Source of the DNA: CAXTPV01 sp965276715 | Lineage (GTDB): Bacteria; Pseudomonadota; Alphaproteobacteria; Acetobacterales; Acetobacteraceae | NCBI GenBank assembly: GCA_965276715.1 | Contig: OZ255622.1 | Location: forward strand, 2,356,001 to 2,420,000 | Length of the DNA: 64,000 nucleotides | Reading direction: 5' to 3' | Shown: positions 9,882-20,078 of the stretch, piece by piece | Position numbering within the stretch: position 1 is the first letter of the stretch | Layout of the letters: each line of letters starts with the position of its first letter | Program-made: the position numbers and the translations under genes | Notes under the pieces: model-generated | Seen by the model: the letters and a program-made list of their open reading frames with translations, nothing else | What the model was told of the DNA's origin: nothing | Database searches by the model: none

Positions 9882-10276
9882 TCCGATCGGCCAGCGTTGC
9901 CCTTGTCGTCATTCTAGCCGCGGAGCCGCCCGTGACCGCTCGTCAGTTGCTCAATCCCCAGGCGGCGGCAGCGATCGCGCGCGGCGTCGAGCGCGGGCAG
10001 GTGATCAACCAGACCGCCGCCGAGCAATACGCCACGCGGATAACGGTCGAGACCTACAGTCAGGCCGAGGCGGAATCCCAGATGCCGTTTCACGCGACGC
10101 AGGACGGCGACGTCTGGTGGGTTCGTGGCTCCAAACCGGCGAGCCTCGCAACGATGTCCGGCCCGCTCACGATCGCGATCGCCCGTCATGACGGGTCGGT
10201 CCGCGATCTCTTCTATACGGCGGCGTCCGCCGGCTGGGACGCTGAACTTCAGCATGCGGGCCACTCGAGACACTGA
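9878..10276 (+). CDS. NTF2-fold immunity-like protein with signal peptide
   Basis: 132-residue product of a GTG-start gene that overlaps the preceding toxin frame by 4 bases (GTGA). A hydrophobic N-terminus (SVALVVILAAEPPVTA) suggests export. The central part, EAESQMPFHATQDGDVWWVRGSKP, followed by GPLTIAIARHDGSVRDLF, matches the pattern of NTF2-like immunity proteins (PF-A....G.WwV.G then I.I...DG.V). Position immediately behind a nuclease-toxin domain fits a toxin-immunity pair. If the toxin is dead, this is an orphan immunity gene that could still protect against neighbours' toxins. Family call is tentative. Confidence 0.55.
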   Translation: MIRSASVALVVILAAEPPVTARQLLNPQAAAAIARGVERGQVINQTAAEQYATRITVETYSQAEAESQMPFHATQDGDVWWVRGSKPASLATMSGPLTIAIARHDGSVRDLFYTAASAGWDAELQHAGHSRH

Positions 10277-10282
10277 TCGGTT

Positions 10283-10825
10283 TCATGCCGGCTCACCCCC
10301 CGAAAGGCGCGCCAAGGCATGCGCGCACCAATCCACCCACACGCGCTCCTGGCGCAGGCCCATCTCCAGGACCAGCAGCCGCCCGGTCCGTTTCGGGCCG
10401 GGAGCGAGCGCGCCGAGGCGCTCCTGCAGGATGTGCTCATAGCGGGCCAGCCGGGCAGCGTGGTGATCGAGGCGGGCAGAGAGCTGAGCCCGCAAGGCGT
10501 CACCATCCACATGCTCGAGCGCGTAGACACGCACCAGCAGGTCGTCCTTGACCATGCGCGGCGTGCTCGGCGCGGCCGACCACTCCTTGAGTGACCCGCG
10601 ACCGGCCTCCGTGATCGAATAGACGAGCTTGTTGGGTCGTCCCCTCTGGATGACCTCCTCGGTGACGACGTCGCCACGCTGCCGCAGGCGGTTCAGCTCC
10701 CGGTAGATCTGCTGATGGTCGGCTTGCCAGAAGAACCCGATGGAGCTCTGGAAACCCTTGGCAAGCTCGTAGCCGCTCATCGATCGGTCGGTCAGACAGG
10801 CAAGGATCGCGTCGCCCAACGCCAC
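10283..10825 (-). CDS. PadR-family transcriptional regulator
   Basis: 180-residue repressor-like protein. The N-terminal winged helix (ALGDAILACLTDRSMSGYELAKGF ... IYRELNRLRQRGDVV ... GRPNKLVYSITEAGRGSL) is typical of PadR; the C-terminal half is the helical dimerisation domain (DDLLVRVYALEHVD...RLARYEHILQERL). Start ATG at 10825. It is transcribed away from the MATE transporter gene across a 145-base gap, an arrangement in which the PadR protein usually represses both itself and the transporter until an effector binds. The effector cannot be read from the sequence. Confidence 0.9.
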   Translation of the reverse strand: MALGDAILACLTDRSMSGYELAKGFQSSIGFFWQADHQQIYRELNRLRQRGDVVTEEVIQRGRPNKLVYSITEAGRGSLKEWSAAPSTPRMVKDDLLVRVYALEHVDGDALRAQLSARLDHHAARLARYEHILQERLGALAPGPKRTGRLLVLEMGLRQERVWVDWCAHALARLSGGEPA

Positions 10826-10909
10826 ACGGCCTCCAATGGCTTGCCCCAGTCGATCCGGCGTGTGCCCTCACATGCGCCCATCCTGAGGAGGACGAAAATA
10901 CCTCCGTGA

Positions 10910-10937
10910 TTGACGCATATGCAACTACGCACACATA
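10910..10937 (+). promoter_or_regulatory. candidate promoter of the MATE transporter, with palindrome
   Basis: TTGACG at 10910-10915 is followed, 16 bases later, by CACATA at 10932-10937, a fair match to a sigma-70-type promoter. The palindrome GCATATGC at 10915-10922 abuts the -35 element and is a possible PadR operator. The region lies in the 145-base gap between the divergent genes. Assignment rests on consensus matching only. Confidence 0.35.
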
Positions 10938-10970
10938 GGGGAAGTCGATCCCGGTCGCGTGGAGCGTTCG

Positions 10971-12419
10971 ATGACTGATCCGGACCTGGTGGATGCATTG
11001 CCCGCAACGCCGGGTTTCGCCACGGCCGGCGGCCTGGCCACGATCGCCCTCCCGCCGCCCATCGAGCCGTCGCCTCCGAGCAGGGACATCGCGGGTGCGA
11101 GGCGCGAGGCGATCCTGACCGGGCCCGTATTGCCGACACTGCTTCGGCTCGGCCTGCCGACCATCGGCGTGCTGCTTGCCCAGACGGTGGTGTCGATTGC
11201 CGAGACCTACTGGACGAGCTTCCTCGGCACCGCGGCCCTCGCCGGCGTGGCGCTCGTCTTCCCGCTGCCGGCGCTGATGACGGCGATGAGCAATGGCGGC
11301 ATCGGCGGCGGTGTCTCGTCGGCGGTCGCCCGGGCCACCGGCGCCGGCCGGCGGGATGAGGCGGACGCGCTGTTGGCACATGCCCTCGTCCTGTCCGTCG
11401 TCTTCGGCCTGCTCTTCACCGCGGGCGCGCTGGCGGGCGGCCCCGCGCTCTACCGCGCGATGGGGGGCACCGGAGGGTCGCTCGCCGCCGCGATACTGTT
11501 CTCGGGCTGGTTCTTTGCCGGCTCGGTCCCGATCTGGACGGTCAACCTGCTGGCGGCTTCACTGCGCGGCGCCGGCGAAGTCAAGGTGCCCGCCAGGGTC
11601 ACGCTGGTCGGCGCCGCCGTGGTGATCCCCCTGTCCCCCGCGTTGATCTTCGGCGTCGGCCCGTTGCCGCGCATGGGCGTCGGGGGCGCCGGCCTTGCAG
11701 TCAGCCTGTATTTTCTGGGCGCGATGGTGGTCCTGCTCCGATACGTGGTCCGCGGGCACGGGGCGCTCGCGCTGCGCCCGACCACGCTGCGATGGGCCAC
11801 GTTCCGGTCGATCCTCGGCGTCGGGTCGGTCTCCGCGATCGGCGCGCTGACCGCGAACCTGACGATCCTGCTGGTTACCGCCGCCGTCGGCGTGTTCGGA
11901 GCCGATGCGCTGGCGGGCTACGGCATCGCCTCGCGGCTCGACTGGCTGCTGATCCCGCTGCTGTTCGGCCTCGGCAGCGCGGTTGTGACCATGGTCGGCG
12001 CCAACACAGGCGCCGGACAGCATGCGCGCGCCCGGCGGGTGGCCTGGATTGCCGCCCTGATCGCGACCGCTGTGACCGAATGCGTGGGCGTTCTCGCGGC
12101 GTTGTTCGCACACACCTGGATGAGCGCCTTCACGTCGGATCCGGCGGTCCTGGACGCGGGCGCGCACTACCTGCGCGTGGTCGCCCCCGGTTACGGTGCG
12201 GTCGCGCTCGGCATGATGCTCTACTTCGCCTCCCAGGGACGCGGTCGGATGCTCTGGCCATTCATCGCCGGCATCGCGCGCCTTCTGGTCGCCGCCGGCG
12301 GCGGGCTGATGCTTGCCGAGCATGAGCAGGGCATGACCGCGGTGTTCGTGGCTGTCCTGGCCGGATCGGTCGCCTACGGCGCGCTCAACGTGCTCGGGGT
12401 GCGACCCGTCCGCGCGTGA
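10971..12419 (+). CDS. MATE-family efflux transporter
   Basis: 482-residue inner-membrane antiporter with about twelve hydrophobic segments starting near residue 45 (GPVLPTLLRLGLPTIGVLLAQTVVSIAETYW), expected to export drugs or organic cations using a Na+ or H+ gradient. The second half repeats the first-half architecture (RSILGVGSVSAIGALTANLTILLVT...), as expected for MATE proteins. ATG at 10971 is chosen because GGAG lies 6 bases upstream; a GTG at 10959 is the alternative. The N-terminal 35 residues before the first helix are longer than usual and proline-rich. Divergent PadR gene suggests ligand-controlled expression. Confidence 0.9.
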   Translation: MTDPDLVDALPATPGFATAGGLATIALPPPIEPSPPSRDIAGARREAILTGPVLPTLLRLGLPTIGVLLAQTVVSIAETYWTSFLGTAALAGVALVFPLPALMTAMSNGGIGGGVSSAVARATGAGRRDEADALLAHALVLSVVFGLLFTAGALAGGPALYRAMGGTGGSLAAAILFSGWFFAGSVPIWTVNLLAASLRGAGEVKVPARVTLVGAAVVIPLSPALIFGVGPLPRMGVGGAGLAVSLYFLGAMVVLLRYVVRGHGALALRPTTLRWATFRSILGVGSVSAIGALTANLTILLVTAAVGVFGADALAGYGIASRLDWLLIPLLFGLGSAVVTMVGANTGAGQHARARRVAWIAALIATAVTECVGVLAALFAHTWMSAFTSDPAVLDAGAHYLRVVAPGYGAVALGMMLYFASQGRGRMLWPFIAGIARLLVAAGGGLMLAEHEQGMTAVFVAVLAGSVAYGALNVLGVRPVRA

Positions 12420-12538
12420 ACCCGCCGGCGCCCTCCTTCGCCCGATCGGCTGTGAGCCCAGCGAGCTGGCTCCGCTGAAGCTGGCCATGGCGCGCCCTGC
12501 ATGGTAACCGCACGCGACAAAACCAAAGGGCGGAACGC

Positions 12539-13119
12539 TTGAGCGCGAGCACGCAAACTACGGTTGGCGCCGACGCGCCGGCAGGAGGCCTGGCCTCGCG
12601 CTATGCCGGCGCGCTCTACGACCTTGCCGACGACCGCCGTCAGCTCGATCTCGTCACCGATCAGATGTCGTCCCTCGGCCGTCTGATCGACGAGAGCGAC
12701 GCCCTCCGCCGCCTTCTCGACAGCCCTCTCGTGCGCGCCAGCGAAGCCGGCCTCGGCCTGCGCCGCGCCCTCGAAGCGCAAGGGTTCGACAAGCTGATCC
12801 TCGACTTCACGGGCGTCGTCGCGGCCAACCGCCGCCTTCGTTCGCTCCGCGCGATCGTCTCCGCGTATGCCGCCCTCGAAGCCTCCCGTCGCGGCGTCGT
12901 CCCGGCCACCGTGACGACCGCCCACCCGCTGACTGACGCCCAGCGCTTGCAGCTCCGCTCCCGTCTCACCGCCGCCGGGCACGGCAGCGTCGACCTGCAT
13001 GAGACCGTCGACCCGGCGCTCCTCGGCGGCCTCACGCTGCGGGTCGGCGCCCGCCTCTACGACGCCTCAATCAAGAGCCGGCTCCAGCGCCTGGCCTACC
13101 GCATGAAGGGAGCCGCGTG

Positions 13120-13120
<1 letters not shown>
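12539..13120 (+). CDS. atpH: F1 ATP synthase subunit delta
   Basis: 193-residue stator subunit linking F1 to the b subunits. It has the family layout: N-terminal helical bundle (GLASRYAGALYDLADD), the LLDSPLV segment, and the C-terminal VTTAHPLTDAQ ... LHETVDPALLGGLTLRVGARLYDASIKSRLQRL signature. The start is a TTG at 12539 with an AAAGGGCGG element just upstream; no ATG is available before conserved sequence. Its TGA overlaps the atpA ATG (TGATG), so the two are translationally coupled. First gene of the F1 operon. Confidence 0.93.
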
Positions 13121-14655
<1,535 letters not shown>

Positions 14656-14661
14656 CCGCCG

Positions 14662-15540
14662 ATGCCGTCACTCAAGGAACTCCGCGGACGCATCAACAGC
14701 GTCAAGTCGACGCGCAAGATCACCAGTGCCATGAAGATGGTTGCGGCCTCCAAGCTGCGCCGCGCCCAGTCCCGCGCCGAGGCAGCACGGCCCTACGCCG
14801 AGCGCATGCAGCGCATGCTCGAGAATCTCGCCCGCTCTGTCGGCGACCGTCCCGACGCCCCGGCCCTGCTCCGCGGCAACGGCCGCGACCAGACCCACCT
14901 GCTCGTCGTCGTCACCGCCGACCGCGGCCTCGCCGGCGGTTTCAACAGCAACGTCGCCCGCTACGCACGCAACACGGCCCGCCGCCTGCAATCCGAGGGC
15001 AAGACCGTCAAGCTGCTGACCATCGGCCGCAAGGGCACCGACATCCTGCGGCGCGACTTCCGCGACGCGTTCATCGACCAGGTCACCTATGCCGGCGAAC
15101 GCACGATCGGCTTCGCCAACGCCGAGCAGGTCGGCGAAACGATCGTCAAGGCGTTCGAGGACGGCCAGTTCGACCGCGCCACCCTGATCTACAACCGCTT
15201 CGTCAACGTCATGTCGCAGGTCCCCGGCGAGCAGCCTTTGATCCCGCTCAACGTCGCGGAAAACGATAACGAGGACGGCGAAGCCATTCCTTATGAATTC
15301 GAGCCCGACGAAGACACCATCCTCAAGCGCCTGCTGCCGAGGAACATCGGCATCCAGATCTACCGCGCGCTGCTCGAGAGTGCCGCCGGTGAGCAGGGTG
15401 CGAGGATGGCCGCGATGGACAACGCCACCCGAAACGCCGGCAAGGCCATCGATCGCCTCTCGCTGCGCTACAACCAGACACGCCAAGCCAACATCACCAG
15501 GGAACTGATCGAGATCATCTCCGGCGCCGAGGCTCTCTAA
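14662..15540 (+). CDS. atpG: F1 ATP synthase subunit gamma
   Basis: 292-residue central rotor shaft. N-terminal MPSLKELRGRINSVKSTRKITSAMKMVAASKLRRAQ and C-terminal AAMDNATRNAGKAIDRLSLRYNQTRQ... ELIEIISGAEAL are diagnostic coiled-coil segments. The start ATG is 6 bases after atpA. Unlike the other junctions of the operon, it is separated from atpD by about 109 bases filled with three hairpins. Confidence 0.96.
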   Translation: MPSLKELRGRINSVKSTRKITSAMKMVAASKLRRAQSRAEAARPYAERMQRMLENLARSVGDRPDAPALLRGNGRDQTHLLVVVTADRGLAGGFNSNVARYARNTARRLQSEGKTVKLLTIGRKGTDILRRDFRDAFIDQVTYAGERTIGFANAEQVGETIVKAFEDGQFDRATLIYNRFVNVMSQVPGEQPLIPLNVAENDNEDGEAIPYEFEPDEDTILKRLLPRNIGIQIYRALLESAAGEQGARMAAMDNATRNAGKAIDRLSLRYNQTRQANITRELIEIISGAEAL

Positions 15541-15553
15541 GGGGCTCCGCCGG

Positions 15554-15633
15554 CCAAAGGCAGTCGCCTTTGGAAACCATTCATGCTGGTCTGGGGCCGC
15601 CCGGCCCCAGCGGGTCCAGGGCAGAGCCCTGGA
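15554..15633. repeat. triple GC-rich hairpin between atpG and atpD (dispersed repeat family)
   Basis: Three perfect inverted repeats in a row: CCAAAGGC-AGTC-GCCTTTGG (15554-15573), CTGGGGCC-GCCC-GGCCCCAG (15591-15610) and TCCAGGGC-AGA-GCCCTGGA (15615-15633). They belong to the same family as the elements after sucD, atpC and the BMP-protein gene. The last stem ends only 6 bases before the GGAG of atpD. Possible roles are partial termination, RNA processing or stabilisation of the downstream atpD message. Confidence 0.8.
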
Positions 15634-15649
15634 ATCTATGGAGTGTCAA

Positions 15650-17116
<1,467 letters not shown>

Positions 17117-17133
17117 AGACAAGGGCCCCCACG

Positions 17134-17541
17134 ATGCCGATCGAGGTCGAAATCGTCAGCCCCGAGCGCCTGCTGCTCAGCAAGCAGGCCGACATGGCCG
17201 TCGTCCCCTCCATCGAGGGCGACCTTGCCGCCATGGAGGAGCACGCCCCGATGATCGTCCTCCTCAGGGGCGGCCTCGTGACGCTCTACGAGGGCGACAA
17301 CGAGACCGACCGCCTCTACGTCGCCGGCGGCTTCGCCGAGATCACCGGAGATCGGTGCACGGTGCTGGCCGACGAGGCGATCCCCCCCAACGAGATCGAC
17401 CGCGCCGACGCCGACCGCCGCCTCCAGGAGGCGCAGAAGGCCTACGACGAAACCGACATGACCGATTTCGACGCCGTCCCGCTCGCCGCCGACCGTCTCC
17501 AGGTCGCCCAGTCCCGCCTCGAGGCGCTGGACGCGAAGTAA
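17134..17541 (+). CDS. atpC: F1 ATP synthase subunit epsilon
   Basis: 135-residue epsilon subunit that couples rotor to c-ring and can inhibit ATP hydrolysis. N-terminal beta-sandwich (VEIVSPERLLLSKQADMAVVPSIEGDLAAMEEHAPMI) with the VAGGFAEITGDRCTVLADEA signature, then a shorter helical C-terminus. Last gene of the F1 operon; a double hairpin begins 2 bases after its stop. Confidence 0.93.
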   Translation: MPIEVEIVSPERLLLSKQADMAVVPSIEGDLAAMEEHAPMIVLLRGGLVTLYEGDNETDRLYVAGGFAEITGDRCTVLADEAIPPNEIDRADADRRLQEAQKAYDETDMTDFDAVPLAADRLQVAQSRLEALDAK

Positions 17542-17543
17542 AG

Positions 17544-17584
17544 CGAGGGCGCTGCCCTCGACCCGCTGGAGCCAGCGGCTCCAG
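17544..17584. repeat. GC-rich double hairpin after atpC (dispersed repeat family, possible terminator)
   Basis: CGAGGGC-GCT-GCCCTCG at 17544-17560 and CTGGAGCC-AGC-GGCTCCAG at 17566-17584, both perfect. The tail CAGACCCGC after the second stem is shared with the element before the TTG of the ABC ATPase at 50674. It separates the F1 operon from the mqsRA promoter. Confidence 0.75.
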
Positions 17585-17592
17585 ACCCGCAT

Positions 17593-17637
17593 ACCTTTAA
17601 GGTGTATCTTGCACAAAACACCATAATGGTGCATATA
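17593..17637 (+). promoter_or_regulatory. mqsRA promoter with two ACC-N5-GGT operators
   Basis: Two inverted repeats of the form ACC-N5-GGT lie at 17593-17603 (ACCTTTAAGGT) and 17620-17630 (ACCATAATGGT, extended to CACCATAATGGTG at 17619-17631), centres 27 bases apart. TTGCAC at 17609-17614 and CATATA at 17632-17637 are spaced by 17 bases, and the second operator fills the spacer. MqsA proteins are known to bind related AACCT-N3-AGGTT palindromes, so autorepression by the MqsA encoded just downstream is likely. The promoter call is by inspection. Confidence 0.7.
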
Positions 17638-17647
17638 GAGGCTTCAA

Positions 17648-17962
17648 GTGGATAAGCGGAAGCCGACCTACGACCTTGAAGCCTTCAAGGCCGTCGCCTG
17701 AACGCTGAATAGTCTGAACGCTACGGGATCGGCCATCAGGGGAGCAGCGGCGATCGGACTCGGTCGCACCGATATCGTGGCCACCATCCGGACGATGCAA
17801 AGGTCGCAGTTCTACAAGTCGATGACGTCCCATGCGGACCACAGACTCTGGCAGGACGACTACCACGTGCCGTCCGAGGCGGGCCTCCTCTACGTCAAGT
17901 TCACGGCCGATGCCGTCACCGAGTTTCTGCTGCTGTCGTTCAAGGAGAAGGACAATGAGTGA
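17648..17962 (+). pseudogene. mqsR: MqsR-family mRNA interferase toxin, interrupted by an in-frame TGA
   Basis: From the GTG at 17648 the frame reads VDKRKPTYDLEAFKAVA, then TGA at 17699-17701, then continues uninterrupted to 17962 with unmistakable MqsR sequence (IVATIRTMQRSQFYKSMTS, HADHRLWQDDYHVP, LLYVKFTADAVTEFLLLSFKEK). Total length, 104 codons, is that of the intact alphaproteobacterial family. One nonsense change therefore separates the first 17 residues from the catalytic body. Internal starts at GTG 17777 or ATG 17795 could give a fragment without the N-terminal strand. It ends 8 bases inside the antitoxin gene. The toxin is probably inactive unless the stop is read through. Confidence 0.85.
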
Positions 17963-18407
17963 CGCCCACGATGTCCCCCTGTGCCCCGAGACAGGAACGC
18001 CGATGCGGCGCGACGTGCGCCCGATGACGCTCGCCTACCGCAACGAGACGCTGACCTTCGACATGCCCGGCTGGTATTGCGACGCCTCCGACGAGAGCAT
18101 CCACACCAGCGCCGACATGAAGGTCTCGGACCGCATGCTGAACCTCCTGAAAGCCCGCGCCGAGCGCTTGCTCGGCCCGGATGAAATCCGCCGCATCAGA
18201 AAGAAGCTGAGCCTAACCCAAGTCCAGGCCGGCGAGATCATCGGTGGCGGCCCCCGCGCGTTTCAGAAATACGAAACCGGCGAGCTGCTCCCCAGCAGGG
18301 CCATCAGCAGCGCCCTCGTTCTCCTCGACAACGATCCGGACTCCCTGTCAATTCTTAGGAGAAGACAGAGCAGTCCGTCCGCCATAAACACTGCGGCGCA
18401 TGCCTAA
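17955..18407 (+). CDS. mqsA: MqsA-family antitoxin / HTH transcriptional repressor
   Basis: 150-residue antitoxin. The N-terminal domain (CPETGTPM ... FDMPGWYCDASDESIHTS) is the Zn-domain counterpart but has one Cys in each position where CxxC pairs occur in E. coli MqsA; this may be usual for the alphaproteobacterial branch. The C-terminal XRE-type helix-turn-helix (IRRIRKKLSLTQVQAGEIIGGGPRAFQKYETGELLPSRAISSALVLLD) binds DNA. It would repress the promoter at 17593-17637. ATG 17955 overlaps the end of the mqsR frame. The antitoxin is intact although its toxin frame is broken. Confidence 0.88.
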   Translation: MSDAHDVPLCPETGTPMRRDVRPMTLAYRNETLTFDMPGWYCDASDESIHTSADMKVSDRMLNLLKARAERLLGPDEIRRIRKKLSLTQVQAGEIIGGGPRAFQKYETGELLPSRAISSALVLLDNDPDSLSILRRRQSSPSAINTAAHA

Positions 18408-18882
18408 AGTAGCCGGGGCAACGGCGATTGCCTTGGCCGTCATGCTCCGCGTCGGCTCGGCGGCGGCGGCGGCGGCTGGACTAGTAAATTCGACTGTCAA
18501 CATGAGCGGAACATGTCAAATTGTCGGAACGCGGGTTGGTTCCAGCTATACGGGGCAGATCGAAACAATTGTTGATGAAAAAGGCAAGCTACGACGAGTC
18601 GGATCCTTAGCAATGACGAGCGACGCCATTGGGGCCGCGCTGTCGAGTTGGTTGGCGACTTTGGAAGAGGGCCTTCAAAAATACGGCGCTTCGCCACTTG
18701 AGCCGCCGCATGAGATCACGATCGCCAATGTCGAGATGATGCATGATCGCCTAGTCGGATACGGCAGGGGCGACGAAGGTGACTCAACCATCGAAAGCCC
18801 GCATTTTTACGTACAGGTCGAGTGTACTCTGAAAGAAGCTGACGACCCAGATACCGCCAACACGCAAATTAGGTCAAAATAG
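18400..18882 (+). CDS. hypothetical exported protein overlapping mqsA
   Basis: 160-residue protein with a probable signal peptide (ATAIALAVMLRVGSAAAAAAGL), the Ala run coming from a GGC trinucleotide tract at about 18457-18476. Mature part has two Cys (GTCQIVG and VECTLKE) that could pair. I do not recognise a family. The ATG lies 8 bases inside mqsA, so it may be co-expressed with the antitoxin. Codon use is less GC-rich than that of its neighbours (for example GAAACAATTGTTGATGAAAA), which suggests recent acquisition together with, or next to, the toxin-antitoxin locus. Confidence 0.55.
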   Translation: MPKVAGATAIALAVMLRVGSAAAAAAGLVNSTVNMSGTCQIVGTRVGSSYTGQIETIVDEKGKLRRVGSLAMTSDAIGAALSSWLATLEEGLQKYGASPLEPPHEITIANVEMMHDRLVGYGRGDEGDSTIESPHFYVQVECTLKEADDPDTANTQIRSK

Positions 18883-19185
18883 CTGCGATCACGTAAGAGA
18901 AAGGTTGAAGAGTCGCCGCATCCGTCGTCCGGTCTGCTGATTTTCAAGATTTCGGTTACTCTGATAAACGAAGCGAGATCTATATTGGGAGCAAGGCCAC
19001 CCTCTTGGCATAAAATACCACTGAAAGATCGTCTATCATCGTTGCTGTCCGCCAGCTGCAGGATCCGGCGGCACCTGTCAGCGAATGGTCGCCCTCGCGC
19101 AATCAGCAAATCACACTCTGATCAACGTGGTATGCGGGAATATGGACCGGATCGTTTTGACCGTGCAATCCGATACTGAAGACCA
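18883..19185. other. non-coding stretch of atypical composition
   Basis: About 300 bases without a convincing gene on either strand. Composition stays less GC-rich than the rest of the window, as in the preceding gene. No tRNA fold, tandem repeat or strong hairpin was seen. It may be the end of a small acquired segment or the upstream region of the LprI-like gene. Confidence 0.5.
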
Positions 19186-19866
19186 ATGGTGCAAGTCCCG
19201 ACGATCGTGACCACCGCCCTCGCCGCACTATTCACCCTCGCGGGACGCCCCACTGCCCACGCACAGGAAGAACCCAGTTTCGACTGCCGGACCGCCCGCA
19301 CCCAAATCGAGCATGTCCTCTGTTCAGGCGGCAATTCGGGCATGGGCTGGATCGACCAGACCATGGCTCACCTATACGACGCCGCCCTCCAGGCCCCGAA
19401 AACCGACCCCGCCGCGCTCCGCGCCAGCCAGCGCGCTTGGCTCGCGCGCCGCGATCGCTGCGCCGGCACCGACATCCAGGCGATGAGCTGCCTCGCTGCC
19501 AGCTATCGCGCCCGCTTCGCCGCCATCGCCGCCGCCTACGACACGGCGCACCTGACCGGCGCTTACAGCAACGCCGAAGTCAACGGCTTCCTCGACGCAG
19601 TCCTCTTCCCCGACCACACGCTCGCCGTGAACGCCGCGTCCAGCACCGGCGGCCCGGCCTACGCGTCCTGCGGCCTCACGCTCCACGCCCCGCTCACCAA
19701 CGGCCGCCTCGGCTACGACCCGGCCTCCGATGGCGACACCGGCGAGGGCGCCTGCCGCTTCGACCTCACAACCAGCCCGGGCCACATCGACATCGAACGC
19801 CACGGCTGCGACGCCTTCTGCGGCAACGGCGCCGCCATCACCGGCACCTACCGGCGCGTCCGATAA
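19186..19866 (+). CDS. exported protein with LprI/DUF1311-like domain
   Basis: 226 residues. A Sec signal peptide (IVTTALAALFTLAGRPTAHAQ) precedes a Cys-rich helical domain matching the lysozyme-inhibitor LprI N-terminal pattern: PSFDCRTARTQIEHVLCSG, WIDQTMAHLYDAAL, LRASQRAWLARRDRC, SCLAASYRARF (residues about 30-120). The C-terminal 100 residues (AYSNAEVNGFLDAVLF...GTYRRV) form a separate domain with four further Cys, of unknown function. Likely periplasmic; protection of the cell wall against lysozyme is the family suggestion, not shown here. Confidence 0.75.
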   Translation: MVQVPTIVTTALAALFTLAGRPTAHAQEEPSFDCRTARTQIEHVLCSGGNSGMGWIDQTMAHLYDAALQAPKTDPAALRASQRAWLARRDRCAGTDIQAMSCLAASYRARFAAIAAAYDTAHLTGAYSNAEVNGFLDAVLFPDHTLAVNAASSTGGPAYASCGLTLHAPLTNGRLGYDPASDGDTGEGACRFDLTTSPGHIDIERHGCDAFCGNGAAITGTYRRVR

Positions 19867-20078
19867 AGTCCGGGATCGGTCACAAACCACCCGGAATTTC
19901 AAGTCCTCCGCCGGCCACGCAATTCCCGCCCCGCGCTGCGAAGACACCGTCATAATCGTCCCATGCCGCTCTTCACGCCCCGCCGAAACAACGCAGCAGC
20001 GCGCGCGGAAACGCGTCCGATCGCATCGCATGGCCGCGTCTCGACCGCTGCGCTCAGCCGTCCGAAAAACCACAAATT

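Noticed and set aside
18985..19179. A 64-codon plus-strand frame between the orphan gene and the LprI-like gene
   Set aside because: No ribosome binding site, no motif and basic low-information translation.
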